A DNA stretch of 64,000 bases from Geothermovivens sp964644845 (GTDB lineage Bacteria > Zhuqueibacterota > Zhuqueibacteria > Oleimicrobiales > Geothermoviventaceae), in contig CAZXXS010000116.1 in the NCBI GenBank assembly GCA_964644845.1, positions 4,712-68,711 of the forward strand, given 5' to 3'. A program made the translations under genes and the position numbers. Positions 44,638 through 53,048 of the stretch are shown piece after piece (positions within the stretch are counted from its first letter, which is position 1; the number at the start of each line of letters is the position of its first letter). The notes below the pieces were generated by a model, which searched no databases, was not told the origin of the DNA, and saw nothing but the letters and a program-made list of their open reading frames with translations.

Positions 44638-45411
44638 TTACGCGCCCTGGGCAGGAGCCTGGGCCTCGGCCTCGGCGTACTTAAGCTCTTCTTCCGTTGG
44701 GGTCTGGAGCGAGGCTTCACTCCGCCCTTCCAGCCCCTCGAGCACGGCGTCAGCAATGGCGTGTGTGATCACGTTGATGGACTTGAACGCGTCGTCGTTG
44801 CCTGGAATGGGGTAGTCCACCAAGTCAGGATCGGCATTGGTGTCCAAAATGGCGAAGACCGGGATGTTCAGCCGTCGCGCTTCGTTGACGGCGATCAGTT
44901 CCTTTTTTACATCCACGATGAACACGGCTCCGGGCAAGCGATTCATGTCGCGGATGCCACCCAGCACCTTCTCAAGTTTTGCCTTCTCGCGCTCGAGACG
45001 CAGAATTTCTTTCTTCGTCAGTTTCTCGTACGTGCCGTCCGTGGCCATTTTCTCCAGATTCTTGAGCCGTTTGATGCTCTTTCGGATGGTGACGAAATTA
45101 GTCAGCGTGCCACCGAGCCAGCGCTCCACCACGTAAAACTGGTTGCAGCGCTCCGCTTCGGCCCGTACGATGTCCTTAGCCTGCTTCTTCGTGCCGACAA
45201 AGAGCACATTCTCGCCAGATCGCACAATCTGAGTCATCGCTTCGCAGGCTTTGTTGAGAAGAGTGAGGGTCTTTTTCAGATCGATGATGTAGATGCCGTT
45301 GCGTTCCATGAAGATGTATTTCTTCATCTTCGGATTCCAACGGCGAGTGAGGTGACCGAAATGGACCCCCGCGATCAGCAGATCTTGTAGCTTGACGTCA
45401 GAGCACGCCAT
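44638..45411 (-). CDS. rpsB: 30S ribosomal protein S2
   Basis: 257-aa ribosomal protein S2. Signatures: LLIAGVHFGHLTRRWNPKM, FVGTKKQAKDIV, RWLGGTLTNFVTIR, and LPGAVFIVDVKKE. The C-terminal tail is Ala/Glu-rich. ATG 45411 (MACSDVKLQDLLIAGVHFG) follows AGAGGAG; an open extension to 45534 lies upstream but is unlikely. It is first in the rpsB-tsf-pyrH-frr group, downstream of the rpsI terminator, so it should have its own promoter in 45412-45532; I could not identify one with confidence. Confidence 0.97.
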   Translation of the reverse strand: MACSDVKLQDLLIAGVHFGHLTRRWNPKMKKYIFMERNGIYIIDLKKTLTLLNKACEAMTQIVRSGENVLFVGTKKQAKDIVRAEAERCNQFYVVERWLGGTLTNFVTIRKSIKRLKNLEKMATDGTYEKLTKKEILRLEREKAKLEKVLGGIRDMNRLPGAVFIVDVKKELIAVNEARRLNIPVFAILDTNADPDLVDYPIPGNDDAFKSINVITHAIADAVLEGLEGRSEASLQTPTEEELKYAEAEAQAPAQGA

Positions 45412-45532
45412 CCTTGCTTCTCCTCTTTTGTTCTGGGTTTTGCCTCCATTCCCGTCGGAAAAACGGTCGATCCGCAACTTGCGGACACCCAGACGGTTCG
45501 GGAATGTGTGTTTTGTACGAATTGGTAACCAC

Positions 45533-45567
45533 AAAAAGGCCTCCGCCCCAAAGAAAGGAACGGAGGT
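45533..45567 (-). terminator. Rho-independent terminator after rpsI
   Basis: On the minus strand CCTCCG and CGGAGG pair around a loop of about 15 nt containing TTTC, with GGCCTTTTTG at the end. It separates rplM-rpsI from rpsB. Confidence 0.75.
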
Positions 45568-45576
45568 CGCAGCGCG

Positions 45577-45975
45577 CTAACGCTTGCTGAACTGGAACCT
45601 TTTCCTGGCCTTAGGTTGACCGTATTTCTTGCGCTCTACCATTCGCGGGTCACGGGTCAAGAAACCACGGCGGCGCAAAATGGGGCGGTAGGTTTCATCG
45701 TACAGGACGAGGGCACGCGAAATGCCAAGCCGTACAGCGCCCGCCTGTCCGGTTAAACCACCGCCAACCACACGGGCAATGATGTCAAACTTACCCAGCG
45801 TTTCCGTAACCTGGAGCGGTTCCTCGATGATCATCTTGAGCGTCTCGCGCTTGAAGTAGTCCTCGAGTGGACGCCCGTTGACAATCATCTTGCCCGTTCC
45901 GGGCACAAGCCGCACGCGCGCCACGGCTTCTTTCCGACGACCGGTCGCGTCAAACGTTGTCCCTTTGGGTGCCAT
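45577..45975 (-). CDS. rpsI: 30S ribosomal protein S9
   Basis: 132-aa ribosomal protein S9. Signatures: TGRRKEAVARVRLVPGTGK, GGGLTGQAGAVRLGISRAL, and the basic C-terminal tail GQPKARKRFQFSKR that reaches the P-site tRNA. It follows rplM by 32 bp in the conserved L13-S9 operon. Confidence 0.97.
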   Translation of the reverse strand: MAPKGTTFDATGRRKEAVARVRLVPGTGKMIVNGRPLEDYFKRETLKMIIEEPLQVTETLGKFDIIARVVGGGLTGQAGAVRLGISRALVLYDETYRPILRRRGFLTRDPRMVERKKYGQPKARKRFQFSKR

Positions 45976-46007
45976 GCCAATCCTTCCTGAAAGCTTTAAC
46001 TCTGGGT

Positions 46008-46436
46008 TTACAGTTCAAGCGGTTCGGGCTGCTGCGCCTGATGCGGATGATCGGGGCCTGCGTAAATGCGCACCTTCTTCAACAGCTTGCGGCCAAGGCG
46101 GTTGTGGGGCAGCATGCCCTTGATTGCGTGGAACAGAATGCGCTCCGGATGTTCGCGCAACATACGAGTGTACGACACCGTTTTCAGACCACCCGGGTAC
46201 CCGGAGTAGCTTACGTAGTGTTTCTGCTGGGCCTTGCGGCCAGTGACGCGAATCTTGTCGGCATTAATGATGATGATGTGGTCGCCGAAGTCCATGTGAG
46301 GCGCAAACTCGGGGCGGTGTTTGCCGCGCAAAATAAACGCGACCTTGCTCGCCAGACGCCCAAGGATTTTCCCCTCAGCGTCCACGATGTACCACTTCTG
46401 CTCGATGTCTTTGGCTTTGGGCATCGTCGTTTTCAA
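46008..46436 (-). CDS. rplM: 50S ribosomal protein L13
   Basis: 142-aa ribosomal protein L13. Signatures: KWYIVDAEGKILGRLASKVA, FGDHIIIINADKIRVTGRK, and MLPHNRLGRKLLKKVRIYAG. TTG 46436 is taken as start because GGAGG lies 7 nt upstream, while the in-frame ATG at 46424 is 19 nt from that site. The C-terminus is slightly shortened. It is the first gene behind the promoter at 46473-46501. Confidence 0.96.
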   Translation of the reverse strand: MKTTMPKAKDIEQKWYIVDAEGKILGRLASKVAFILRGKHRPEFAPHMDFGDHIIIINADKIRVTGRKAQQKHYVSYSGYPGGLKTVSYTRMLREHPERILFHAIKGMLPHNRLGRKLLKKVRIYAGPDHPHQAQQPEPLEL

Positions 46437-46472
46437 CGCACAACCTCCAACAGTTTGATTTTCAAGCCGTTG

Positions 46473-46501
46473 AATATAACGAATGGCCCCCTAAGAAGCA
46501 A
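46473..46501 (-). promoter_or_regulatory. Predicted rplM-rpsI promoter
   Basis: On the minus strand TTGCTT (46496-46501), a 17-bp spacer and TATATT (46473-46478), 37 bp before the rplM start. Confidence 0.7.
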
Positions 46502-46635
46502 GAGATTTTTGCCGTTTTCGTCCCTACCTGACCTGGCTCTGGGATCGCTGCGGTTCTTCCCAACTGGGCCGCACAGAGCAACGTCCGGTGGGCGCCAAAG
46601 GTTCCTGTGTCCGTCCTTTGTCCGATGAGAAACGC

Positions 46636-47514
46636 TCAGGTTGGTGATCCCCGCCGGTTTGCCTCAAGTAAGCCCAGGATACGGTAAATCAACTTGGCGG
46701 CGAGGAAGTCCGTCGTCACGTCACCAGGACGTGGACAAAGCTCGACTACGTCGACGCCGACAACGCGACGGTTCGAAACCACGCACTGCAGGAGGGACAG
46801 CACATCGTACCAGCCGAGCCCACCGGGTTCTGGTGTGCCTACGGCCGGGGCAACAGAGGGGTCGAACACATCAAGATCGATTGTGATGTAGACAGGATCG
46901 CCCAAGCGGTGCAATACCCGTGCGTGCCGTTCCTGGTCGGTTACGTACTCGTGAGCCAGGAAGACGGGGAGTTTCTCACCCTGAATTCGCCCGTACTCTT
47001 CCGCTGAAAGGCTGCGCACACCGACCGAAACGACGGGGCAAATCTCCCACACCCGGGCCATGGCGCACGCATGGTTGTAGCGGCTTCCGCCGTAGCTGTC
47101 GCGAAGGTCAGCATGTGCGTCGAGATGGAGCACGTGTAAGCCGCTGTACACCGAGGCATGCGCTCGGATTAGGGGCACGCTGACCGTGTGTTCCCCGCCC
47201 AGGCCCACAACCAATTTCCCCTCGGAAATGAGCGACCGGGCTGCGCATTCAATTCGGTCAAGAGCGGCCTCTTCCGGCTCGCTCGTGTCGACTTCGACGG
47301 GGCCGGCGGTCCAGATGCCAGCGCGAAACGGCTCCGTGGCGGTGACTTCGTCAAAAAGCTCCACCTGGCGCGACGCTTCCAGGATGGCCTCGGGTCCGCG
47401 GGCCGTTCCCTTCACGTATGTTGTGGTGCGCTCGTACGGAATCGGTAGCAGAGCGTACCGCGCTGTTTCCCGCGTGGAAAACTCCGGTTCCAGATCGTAA
47501 GCGTTGCGGTTCAC
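46636..47514 (-). CDS. speB: Agmatinase (ureohydrolase family)
   Basis: 292-aa binuclear manganese hydrolase converting agmatine to putrescine and urea. Metal-site motifs: GLGGEHTVS, HLDAHADLRDSY, and DLDVFDPSVAP. The agmatinase assignment over arginase rests on the neighbourhood: an arginine decarboxylase and a polyamine-forming enzyme lie just upstream on the same strand. The GTG start is 9 bp after the deoxyhypusine-synthase-like stop, with GAAGG upstream, so the two are likely co-translated. Confidence 0.92.
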   Translation of the reverse strand: MNRNAYDLEPEFSTRETARYALLPIPYERTTTYVKGTARGPEAILEASRQVELFDEVTATEPFRAGIWTAGPVEVDTSEPEEAALDRIECAARSLISEGKLVVGLGGEHTVSVPLIRAHASVYSGLHVLHLDAHADLRDSYGGSRYNHACAMARVWEICPVVSVGVRSLSAEEYGRIQGEKLPVFLAHEYVTDQERHARVLHRLGDPVYITIDLDVFDPSVAPAVGTPEPGGLGWYDVLSLLQCVVSNRRVVGVDVVELCPRPGDVTTDFLAAKLIYRILGLLEANRRGSPT

Positions 47515-47523
47515 GGCTCGCCT

Positions 47524-48558
47524 TCAGTCCTCCGGAGGTTCAAAACGGATGGTCGGTAGCCTGCGATTCTTGATCAGTTCTTCTTGTTCGGAGAGAGCTG
47601 TGACCAGAAAGGGCAGGGCGATGGTGGCGTCCACGTACGCGGCCACCTTCGGCGCGTCGCGGTGAATCTTGCCCCAGGAGTGGGATTCGCTGAACGTGCA
47701 ACCGGACAGTCCACCCCATTGCGGCACGTCGGTGGTGATTTGGATGGCGTAGTGGTGACCTTCGGCTGGCCAGCCGATGAGTTGCGCCGTCACTTCAGCC
47801 TGCTGGATGAAGTTTTTCGGGGTTCCACCACCGATGAACACGATGCCGGTTTTTTCAGCACGTGACACCAGGACAGCCAACTCGCGCACGTCTGCGATCA
47901 TGTCGAAAGTGACCTTCGACTCGTGGGGATCCATCGTGGACAGGGCGATGCCGTACGACGAGTCGCTGATGGCCGGGCAGTAAATGGGTACCCCGCGACG
48001 GTAGGCCCTTGTGATGATGCCCTCTTCTTTAGCCACGGGCGCAAGCATGGCTCCAAGCCCCTCGAAGAACTCGCGCGTGGAGTAGGTCCGGTCGGGATCT
48101 AATGTCTTGGCGTAGTCGACGATGAAACGGTCCGTTTGCTGGAATTCCAGATCGTCGGCGTAGGTGTCGTAAATGCGGTCGATGCTGTACTCCCGCAGCA
48201 GGGTGTCGTCCATTTCGGGGTGACCAAGGTAATGGTAGCGACCCAGTGATTCGTGCAAGTCGTGGAAAAGATTGGCCCCGGTGGACACGACGCAGTCGAC
48301 CAAGCGCTTGTCAATGAGGTACGCCAGGATACGCCGCATGCCTGCTGGTACCATGGCTCCCGCCAGACCAAAGAGAATGAGCGTGTTGTCGGCGAGCATT
48401 TCCTTCCACACCCGGAACACTTCGGCCAGCTGCCGACCCTGGAAGGAAATCATGCGCATGCGCTCCAGAATGTCGCTGGCCGGAGCGCCTGGCTTCACTT
48501 CAAACGGCACCGTAGGGTGCCGTAGCAGTTCTTGCTTGGTGGGTTTGCGCTGATTCAT
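47524..48558 (-). CDS. Deoxyhypusine synthase-like protein (probable homospermidine/polyamine synthesis)
   Basis: 344-aa NAD-dependent aminobutyl transferase of the deoxyhypusine synthase family. Visible features are STGANLFHDLHESLG, YCPAISDSSYG, FIGGGTPKNFIQQ, and the catalytic Lys297 in SHSWGKI. Bacteria lack the eIF5A substrate, and bacterial homologs are generally regarded as making homospermidine or related polyamines from putrescine. That fits the adjacent agmatinase, which would supply putrescine. ATG 48558 has GGGAGGAC 8 nt upstream. A 564-bp gap separates it from the arginine decarboxylase gene. Confidence 0.88.
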   Translation of the reverse strand: MNQRKPTKQELLRHPTVPFEVKPGAPASDILERMRMISFQGRQLAEVFRVWKEMLADNTLILFGLAGAMVPAGMRRILAYLIDKRLVDCVVSTGANLFHDLHESLGRYHYLGHPEMDDTLLREYSIDRIYDTYADDLEFQQTDRFIVDYAKTLDPDRTYSTREFFEGLGAMLAPVAKEEGIITRAYRRGVPIYCPAISDSSYGIALSTMDPHESKVTFDMIADVRELAVLVSRAEKTGIVFIGGGTPKNFIQQAEVTAQLIGWPAEGHHYAIQITTDVPQWGGLSGCTFSESHSWGKIHRDAPKVAAYVDATIALPFLVTALSEQEELIKNRRLPTIRFEPPED

Positions 48559-49122
48559 CGTGTTGTCCTCCCGGTTGGGGAAGTCAGAGTTGCCCTGCAA
48601 AGGCATTGGTGCCCAACATCGCGAACGTGCGCGCTTTCAAGTCGCGACTCACGTACGGCGGAGCGAAGGAGCGAAGAGAGGCGTCCGGACCCTGCCTCCC
48701 GGTTTGTCAGCTCACCGCCGATCTTTTCGTGGGGTCAGGAAGGCTGCTTCTGCCTGACTTGGCCGTCGGACGGCACGTTCGGGAGGCCGCGCTGCTCGCT
48801 TCGTTTTGTCTCAAGGGCGTCCGCCGCAGAACTTTAGATGCCGCTCGGGACTGTCGAGTGACCCTTGCCGAGGTGTGTCTGCGAAAAGACTGATTTCGCC
48901 CAGCGGCGGGATTCGTACCGGTCAGAAACGCACCTCCGTCGGGCATCGGCTGAAAGGCATGACCGAAATATCCGGTGACCCCACTCGACAGAATTTGTCT
49001 TCCACGTTCAACTTCTGAGCAGGTCTGGGTCGGAACCCTCCGGAGCGGTGTTTAGCCGGGGAGAATTGTGCGTTTGCACAGCCTGGTCCAGTGTCCCGAC
49101 ATGGCCCCAGAGTGTGTGGCGC
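48559..49122. other. 564-bp gap between arginine decarboxylase and the DHS-like gene
   Basis: No protein gene, tRNA or strong terminator is visible. CTGTCGAGTG (48851-48860) and CACTCGACAG (48982-48991) form a perfect 10-bp inverted repeat 121 bp apart. TGTGC-GTTT-GCACA near 49066-49079 is a small hairpin about 45 bp past the arginine decarboxylase stop, without a T-run. I could not locate a convincing minus-strand promoter for the downstream pair. Confidence 0.4.
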
Positions 49123-49698
49123 TCAGGGAAGCAGCACAGCGGCGGCCACAACGGTGGTCCAAAGGCCTTCTTTGTCGCCGATTGCGGTTTGGGTGATGTT
49201 ACGAGTACGAACAATCTTGCCGCTGATTCGCCAGATCTCCTTTTTCTCGTCCCAGCTTGCATCGGGGTCGAACTCGACGCCGAGCACGGTGGCCAACATG
49301 CTGGCTGCCAGATCCTCGGCGTAGTCGCCGGCCACGTCTTCCCGCTGACCGAAACTGTGGTGTTCCGACAGGTAGCCGTAGCTGTCGGGATCCTTCGGGA
49401 TGGCCACCCCGACGGATGCCGCTACTAAACGGTGTGGCTCATTGGTGGCGTTGTCACTCATGACGACAAACGTGACCTGTCCCGGTCTAATGAGCGAGAG
49501 CCCTTCCTTCCTGGAGATCAGCTTGCAACGCGGCGGGAAGATGCTCGACACACGGACCAGATTCAGGTGCGCGATGCCCGCCTTCCGGAGGGCCTCTTCG
49601 AAGCTCGCCAGCTTTTCCCTGTGTTTGCCCACACCGCGCGTCAAGAAAACTCGGCGGGGAACGTACTCCAAACCAACCGCTTCGTCCTTACCCTTCAT
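49123..49698 (-). CDS. pdaD: Pyruvoyl-dependent arginine decarboxylase
   Basis: 191-aa proenzyme of the PvlArgDC family, which self-cleaves to form a pyruvoyl group and then decarboxylates arginine to agmatine. LVRVSSIFPPRCK holds the cleavage site, most likely between Ser51 and Ser52. NLVRVSS and the later LVAASVGVAIP agree with the archaeal enzyme. ATG 49698 has AGGAGA 6 nt upstream; the start overlaps the pyrC stop by 4 nt. It feeds the agmatinase and DHS-like genes further down the same strand. Confidence 0.92.
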   Translation of the reverse strand: MKGKDEAVGLEYVPRRVFLTRGVGKHREKLASFEEALRKAGIAHLNLVRVSSIFPPRCKLISRKEGLSLIRPGQVTFVVMSDNATNEPHRLVAASVGVAIPKDPDSYGYLSEHHSFGQREDVAGDYAEDLAASMLATVLGVEFDPDASWDEKKEIWRISGKIVRTRNITQTAIGDKEGLWTTVVAAAVLLP

Positions 49699-50999
49699 TG
49701 ATCTCTCCTGTACCAGAGACCGCGGTTGAACACCGCTTTTACCTGTCCTTTCACTTCCCAACCCTTGAAGGGCGTGTTTCGTGCTTTAGAACGAAAGGTC
49801 GTTGGGTCGATCTGCCAGCTCGCCTCCGGATCGAAAATGGTCAAATTGGCCACCGCACCTTCTTCAATTCGGAGGGTGTCCTGCAAATTGACGACACGAG
49901 CCGGGCCGATGGTCAGGCGCCGCAGAGCTTCCGTCAGGGGCAGTGTGCCCCGCTCCACGACGCTCTTCATGATCACACCTAAAGTGGTTTCCAAACCGAT
50001 GACGCCGAAGGGGGCCAAGGCCAGCTCGACCTCTTCTTTCTCCTGAACAGCGTGCGGTGCGTGATCCGACGCGATGGCGTCGATTGTGCCGTCGCGCAGA
50101 CCTTCGTGCAGGGCTTCGACATCTTCCGCAGTGCGTAACGGTGGGTTCATCTTGAAGTTGGCGTCGAATCGGCGCATCTCCTCCTCAGTGAGAGCCAGGT
50201 GGTGCGGTGTAACCTCGCAGGTAACGGCCAGGCCTTCCTGTTTGGCCTGACGCACCAGCTCCACGGACCGTGCCGTCGAGATGTGGGCAATGTGCAACCT
50301 GCCGCCCACGTACCGCAACACTGAAAGGTCCCGCTGGATGATGATTTCCTCTGCGATCGAGGGCATGCCCGGTAAACCCAGCTCTGTGGACACGAAACCC
50401 TCATTCATCACGCCGCCAGCGTCCAGGTAGGGATCCTCACAGTGCTCAATGATCGGCACGTTGAACATGCTGCTGTACTCGAGCGCCCGGCGAAGGACGG
50501 CCGTGTTCTTCACCGAATCGCCGTCATCGGAGAAGGCAACGGCCCCCGCGTCCACGAGATCGGCCATTTCCGAAATCAATTCCCCTTTGCGCTCCGCCGT
50601 GATGGTGGCGATTGGGTAAACGGCCGTCAGCTGACTGCGCGCCCGCTCTTTGATGAACTCCACAACGGCCCGCTTGTCGGCTGGTGGGTTTGTGTTTGGC
50701 ATCGCGCAGACGGCTGTGAAACCACCCGACATGGCTGCGGAGCACCCGGTCGCAACGGTTTCTTTGTCCTCACGCCCTGGTTCGCGCAGGTGAACGTGGA
50801 TGTCGAGCAGGCCCGGTGACACAACGCAACCACTGGCATCCACGATGTCACCTTTGAAACTGGCCGGCTCGATGCGGCCGATTTGAGCGATTCGGCCGTT
50901 CTCAACCACAATGTCGGCCCGAAAAGTGCGATCCTTGAGGAGATCGTAGATTTCCCCTCCGTGGATCAGCACCAGATTGGCTTGCTGAGGCTCGCGCAT
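49695..50999 (-). CDS. pyrC: Dihydroorotase (class I)
   Basis: 434-aa zinc amidohydrolase catalysing the third step of pyrimidine synthesis. Motifs: the metal-binding DIHVHLREPGREDKET, GGFTAVCAMPNTNPP, IIEHCEDP, LHIAHIST and IASDHAPH. Residue pattern and length match class I PyrC/AllB-type enzymes; context with pyrB and pyrR supports dihydroorotase over allantoinase. It starts 33 bp after pyrB and overlaps the arginine decarboxylase gene. Confidence 0.95.
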   Translation of the reverse strand: MREPQQANLVLIHGGEIYDLLKDRTFRADIVVENGRIAQIGRIEPASFKGDIVDASGCVVSPGLLDIHVHLREPGREDKETVATGCSAAMSGGFTAVCAMPNTNPPADKRAVVEFIKERARSQLTAVYPIATITAERKGELISEMADLVDAGAVAFSDDGDSVKNTAVLRRALEYSSMFNVPIIEHCEDPYLDAGGVMNEGFVSTELGLPGMPSIAEEIIIQRDLSVLRYVGGRLHIAHISTARSVELVRQAKQEGLAVTCEVTPHHLALTEEEMRRFDANFKMNPPLRTAEDVEALHEGLRDGTIDAIASDHAPHAVQEKEEVELALAPFGVIGLETTLGVIMKSVVERGTLPLTEALRRLTIGPARVVNLQDTLRIEEGAVANLTIFDPEASWQIDPTTFRSKARNTPFKGWEVKGQVKAVFNRGLWYRRDQ

Positions 51000-51032
51000 G
51001 CTACCGTCTCCACAAACGGTAAGAAGTCCGTG

Positions 51033-51971
51033 TCATCCCTCGAAACTGGTCTCGACACCGCTCAAAAGGTAAAGCACAGCCATCCGGACGGCCACGCCGT
51101 TGGTTACCTGATCCAGAATGACGGAATAGCCGCTGTCTGCGACTTCACTCTCCAGTTCCACGCCCCGGTTGATCGGTCCGGGATGCATGATGATGATGTC
51201 CTTTTTGCCGACCCGGTCGAGCTTGGCCCGGGTTACACCCCACTGGCTGCGGTACTCGCGGATGGACGGAAAAAGACCCGCCACCTGACGTTCTCGCTGG
51301 ATCCGAAGAATGTTGAGCACGTCAGCCCAGGCAATGGCGTCTTCCAGATTGTAGAAAATTTCGACACCCCAACGCTCAGCTTGCACCGGGATGAGGGTAC
51401 GAGGACCGCAAAAGCCCACTTTTGCACCCATGGTTTGCAAGCCGTAGAGGTTTGAACGGGCGACGCGGCTGTTCAGGATGTCGCCGACAATCACCACTTT
51501 GAGGCCTTCGAGCGAACCGAGCTTTTCGCGAAGAGTCATCATGTCGAGCAGTGCTTGCGTGGGATGCTCGTGTCTGCCGTCGCCTGCGTTGATGACGTTG
51601 GCTTTCACGTGCCGGGTGAGGAAATGCGGGGCACCGCTGAAAGCGTGGCGGATGACCACCATGTCGATCTTCATGGCCTCGATGTTCCGGGCGGTGTCGC
51701 GCAGTGTTTCGCCCTTTTGCACCGATGAGATGGACGCACTGAAATTGACGGTGTCCGCGGAGAGACGTTTTTCTGCAAGCTCGAAGGAGATCCGGGTGCG
51801 AGTCGAAGGCTCAAAGAACAGGTTAACCACCGTCTTGCCTCGTAGGGTCGGCACCTTGGGAATCGGTCGCCGAAGGACCTCTTTGAACGTCTCGGCCGTG
51901 TCCAGGATCAGCGTGATGTCCTCTTTGGGCAGGCCCTGGAGGCCGAGCAGGTGGCGTGTAGACAGGCTCAT
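51033..51971 (-). CDS. pyrB: Aspartate carbamoyltransferase catalytic subunit
   Basis: 312-aa enzyme joining carbamoyl phosphate and aspartate, the committed pyrimidine step. Signatures: the carbamoyl-phosphate site FEPSTRTRISFELAEKRL, HPTQALLDMMTL, and the aspartate-region MHPGPINRGVELE. No pyrI regulatory subunit gene is adjacent. Its start overlaps the pyrR stop by 4 nt. Confidence 0.96.
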   Translation of the reverse strand: MSLSTRHLLGLQGLPKEDITLILDTAETFKEVLRRPIPKVPTLRGKTVVNLFFEPSTRTRISFELAEKRLSADTVNFSASISSVQKGETLRDTARNIEAMKIDMVVIRHAFSGAPHFLTRHVKANVINAGDGRHEHPTQALLDMMTLREKLGSLEGLKVVIVGDILNSRVARSNLYGLQTMGAKVGFCGPRTLIPVQAERWGVEIFYNLEDAIAWADVLNILRIQRERQVAGLFPSIREYRSQWGVTRAKLDRVGKKDIIIMHPGPINRGVELESEVADSGYSVILDQVTNGVAVRMAVLYLLSGVETSFEG

Positions 51972-52522
51972 GCTTCTTCCTCCGGCGGCGCTTCGACGAG
52001 CAACACAGCATCCTCGCCGTCCACTTCTTTGAGGTGAACCCGGACTTCCTCACCAATCGACGTGGGCACGTTCTTACCCACGAAATCAGCTTTGATGGGA
52101 AGCTCGCGGTGACCGCGATCCACCAGTACAGCAAGCTGGATGCGGGCAGGGCGTCCGAAGTCCATCAGGGCGTCCAGAGCAGCGCGCGTGGTACGCCCTG
52201 TGTAGAGCACGTCGTCCACCAGCACAACATTTTTGTCGTCGATGTTGAAAGGGATGTCTGTGGTCTGCACGACAGGCTGCTTGAGCCTTCGGCGGAAATC
52301 GTCCCGGTACAGTGTGATGTCCAAGGTGCCGAGCGGAACCTCGATCCCTTCGATTTGCCGGATCTTGTCGGCAATGCGCTGGGCGAGGGGGGCTCCGCGT
52401 GTGCGAATGCCCACGAGAACGAGGTTCTCTGTGCCCTTGTTGCGCTCCAGGATTTCATGGGCCAGACGCGTGATGGTGCGGTCCAGGCCCTTCTCGTCGA
52501 TGAGTTTTGCCTTGACCTTCAT
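51968..52522 (-). CDS. pyrR: Bifunctional pyr operon regulator / uracil phosphoribosyltransferase
   Basis: 184-aa PRTase-fold protein. The PRPP loop is VVLVDDVLYTGRTTRAALDA, and LVGIRTRGAPLAQRIADKI is typical of PyrR. In many bacteria PyrR binds a hairpin in pyr mRNA when UMP is high and also makes UMP from uracil. It heads pyrR-pyrB-pyrC-arginine decarboxylase behind the promoter at 52634-52662. A hairpin lies in the leader, but it does not carry the Bacillus PyrR-binding loop. Confidence 0.93.
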   Translation of the reverse strand: MKVKAKLIDEKGLDRTITRLAHEILERNKGTENLVLVGIRTRGAPLAQRIADKIRQIEGIEVPLGTLDITLYRDDFRRRLKQPVVQTTDIPFNIDDKNVVLVDDVLYTGRTTRAALDALMDFGRPARIQLAVLVDRGHRELPIKADFVGKNVPTSIGEEVRVHLKEVDGEDAVLLVEAPPEEEA

Positions 52523-52557
52523 GGCGGGTCCAGGGTTGGGTTACGCTGCCGCGACAC

Positions 52558-52594
52558 GCGGTAGGGGTGCGAGATGTGGGAGGTCCCTTACCGC
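52558..52594 (-). promoter_or_regulatory. Hairpin in the pyrR leader
   Basis: On the minus strand GCGGTAAGGG (52585-52594) pairs with CCCCTACCGC (52558-52567), 9 of 10 positions, with a 17-nt loop. It lies within the roughly 105-nt leader before pyrR, 36 nt from the start codon. It is a possible site for PyrR or another control. No terminator follows it. Confidence 0.45.
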
Positions 52595-52633
52595 CTCGCC
52601 GGGTCGGTTTAAAGGGCAAATTTACCGGCGCCA

Positions 52634-52662
52634 AACATAAGAAAACGCTTGAAAAGAAGCAA
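52634..52662 (-). promoter_or_regulatory. Predicted pyrR operon promoter
   Basis: On the minus strand TTGCTT (52657-52662), a 17-bp spacer, and TATGTT followed by TGG (TATGTTTG), an exact match to the Bacteroidota -7 form TAnnTTTG. Confidence 0.7.
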
Positions 52663-52982
52663 GAGAAAAGCCGCCCCAGGTTGCCCGGTTTTGCCCTCGG
52701 GGACCTGTGGGTACCTCAGGGCGACTTGGCTGCTGCGGGCGGAATGGTTCTCGGGCTGAGCCCGCACTTAAAGATTGATCTGCCTTTCTGCCCGGCGGCA
52801 TGGGTGGTCTGGCGGCAGTCTGGAAACTCGGTATTCTTAGCGTTGACTGTGGGGGAGCTCGAGAAAGCACGGTTAGCGGCGGTTTCAAACCTACGGGCAA
52901 CAGCTCTCTCCCGAGTTCACCTGCCCGTTCGCAGAGGGACTGCTGAAAAGCTGCTCTCCAGGGGTGGTCGCTTCCTTGGCAC
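52663..52982. other. 320-bp divergent intergenic stretch
   Basis: Lies between the divergent pyrR and antiporter promoters. Open frames here show no family resemblance. A few short complementary stretches occur, but nothing I can name. Confidence 0.4.
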
Positions 52983-53011
52983 TTGCTTGTTGCGAAAATC
53001 CTTTCTAACTT
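52983..53011 (+). promoter_or_regulatory. Predicted promoter of the antiporter pair
   Basis: TTGCTT (52983-52988), a 17-bp spacer, TAACTT (53006-53011), then CGCCC. It lies 37 bp before the first antiporter start. Confidence 0.65.
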
Positions 53012-53048
53012 CGCCCGGAAGCTAAGCGACCATCCAGGGCCACCGCGC

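Noticed and set aside
52523..52627. Bacillus-type PyrR-binding loop in the pyrR leader
   Set aside because: The conserved purine-rich loop (AGAGAGG-like) is absent and no antiterminator/terminator pair is visible.
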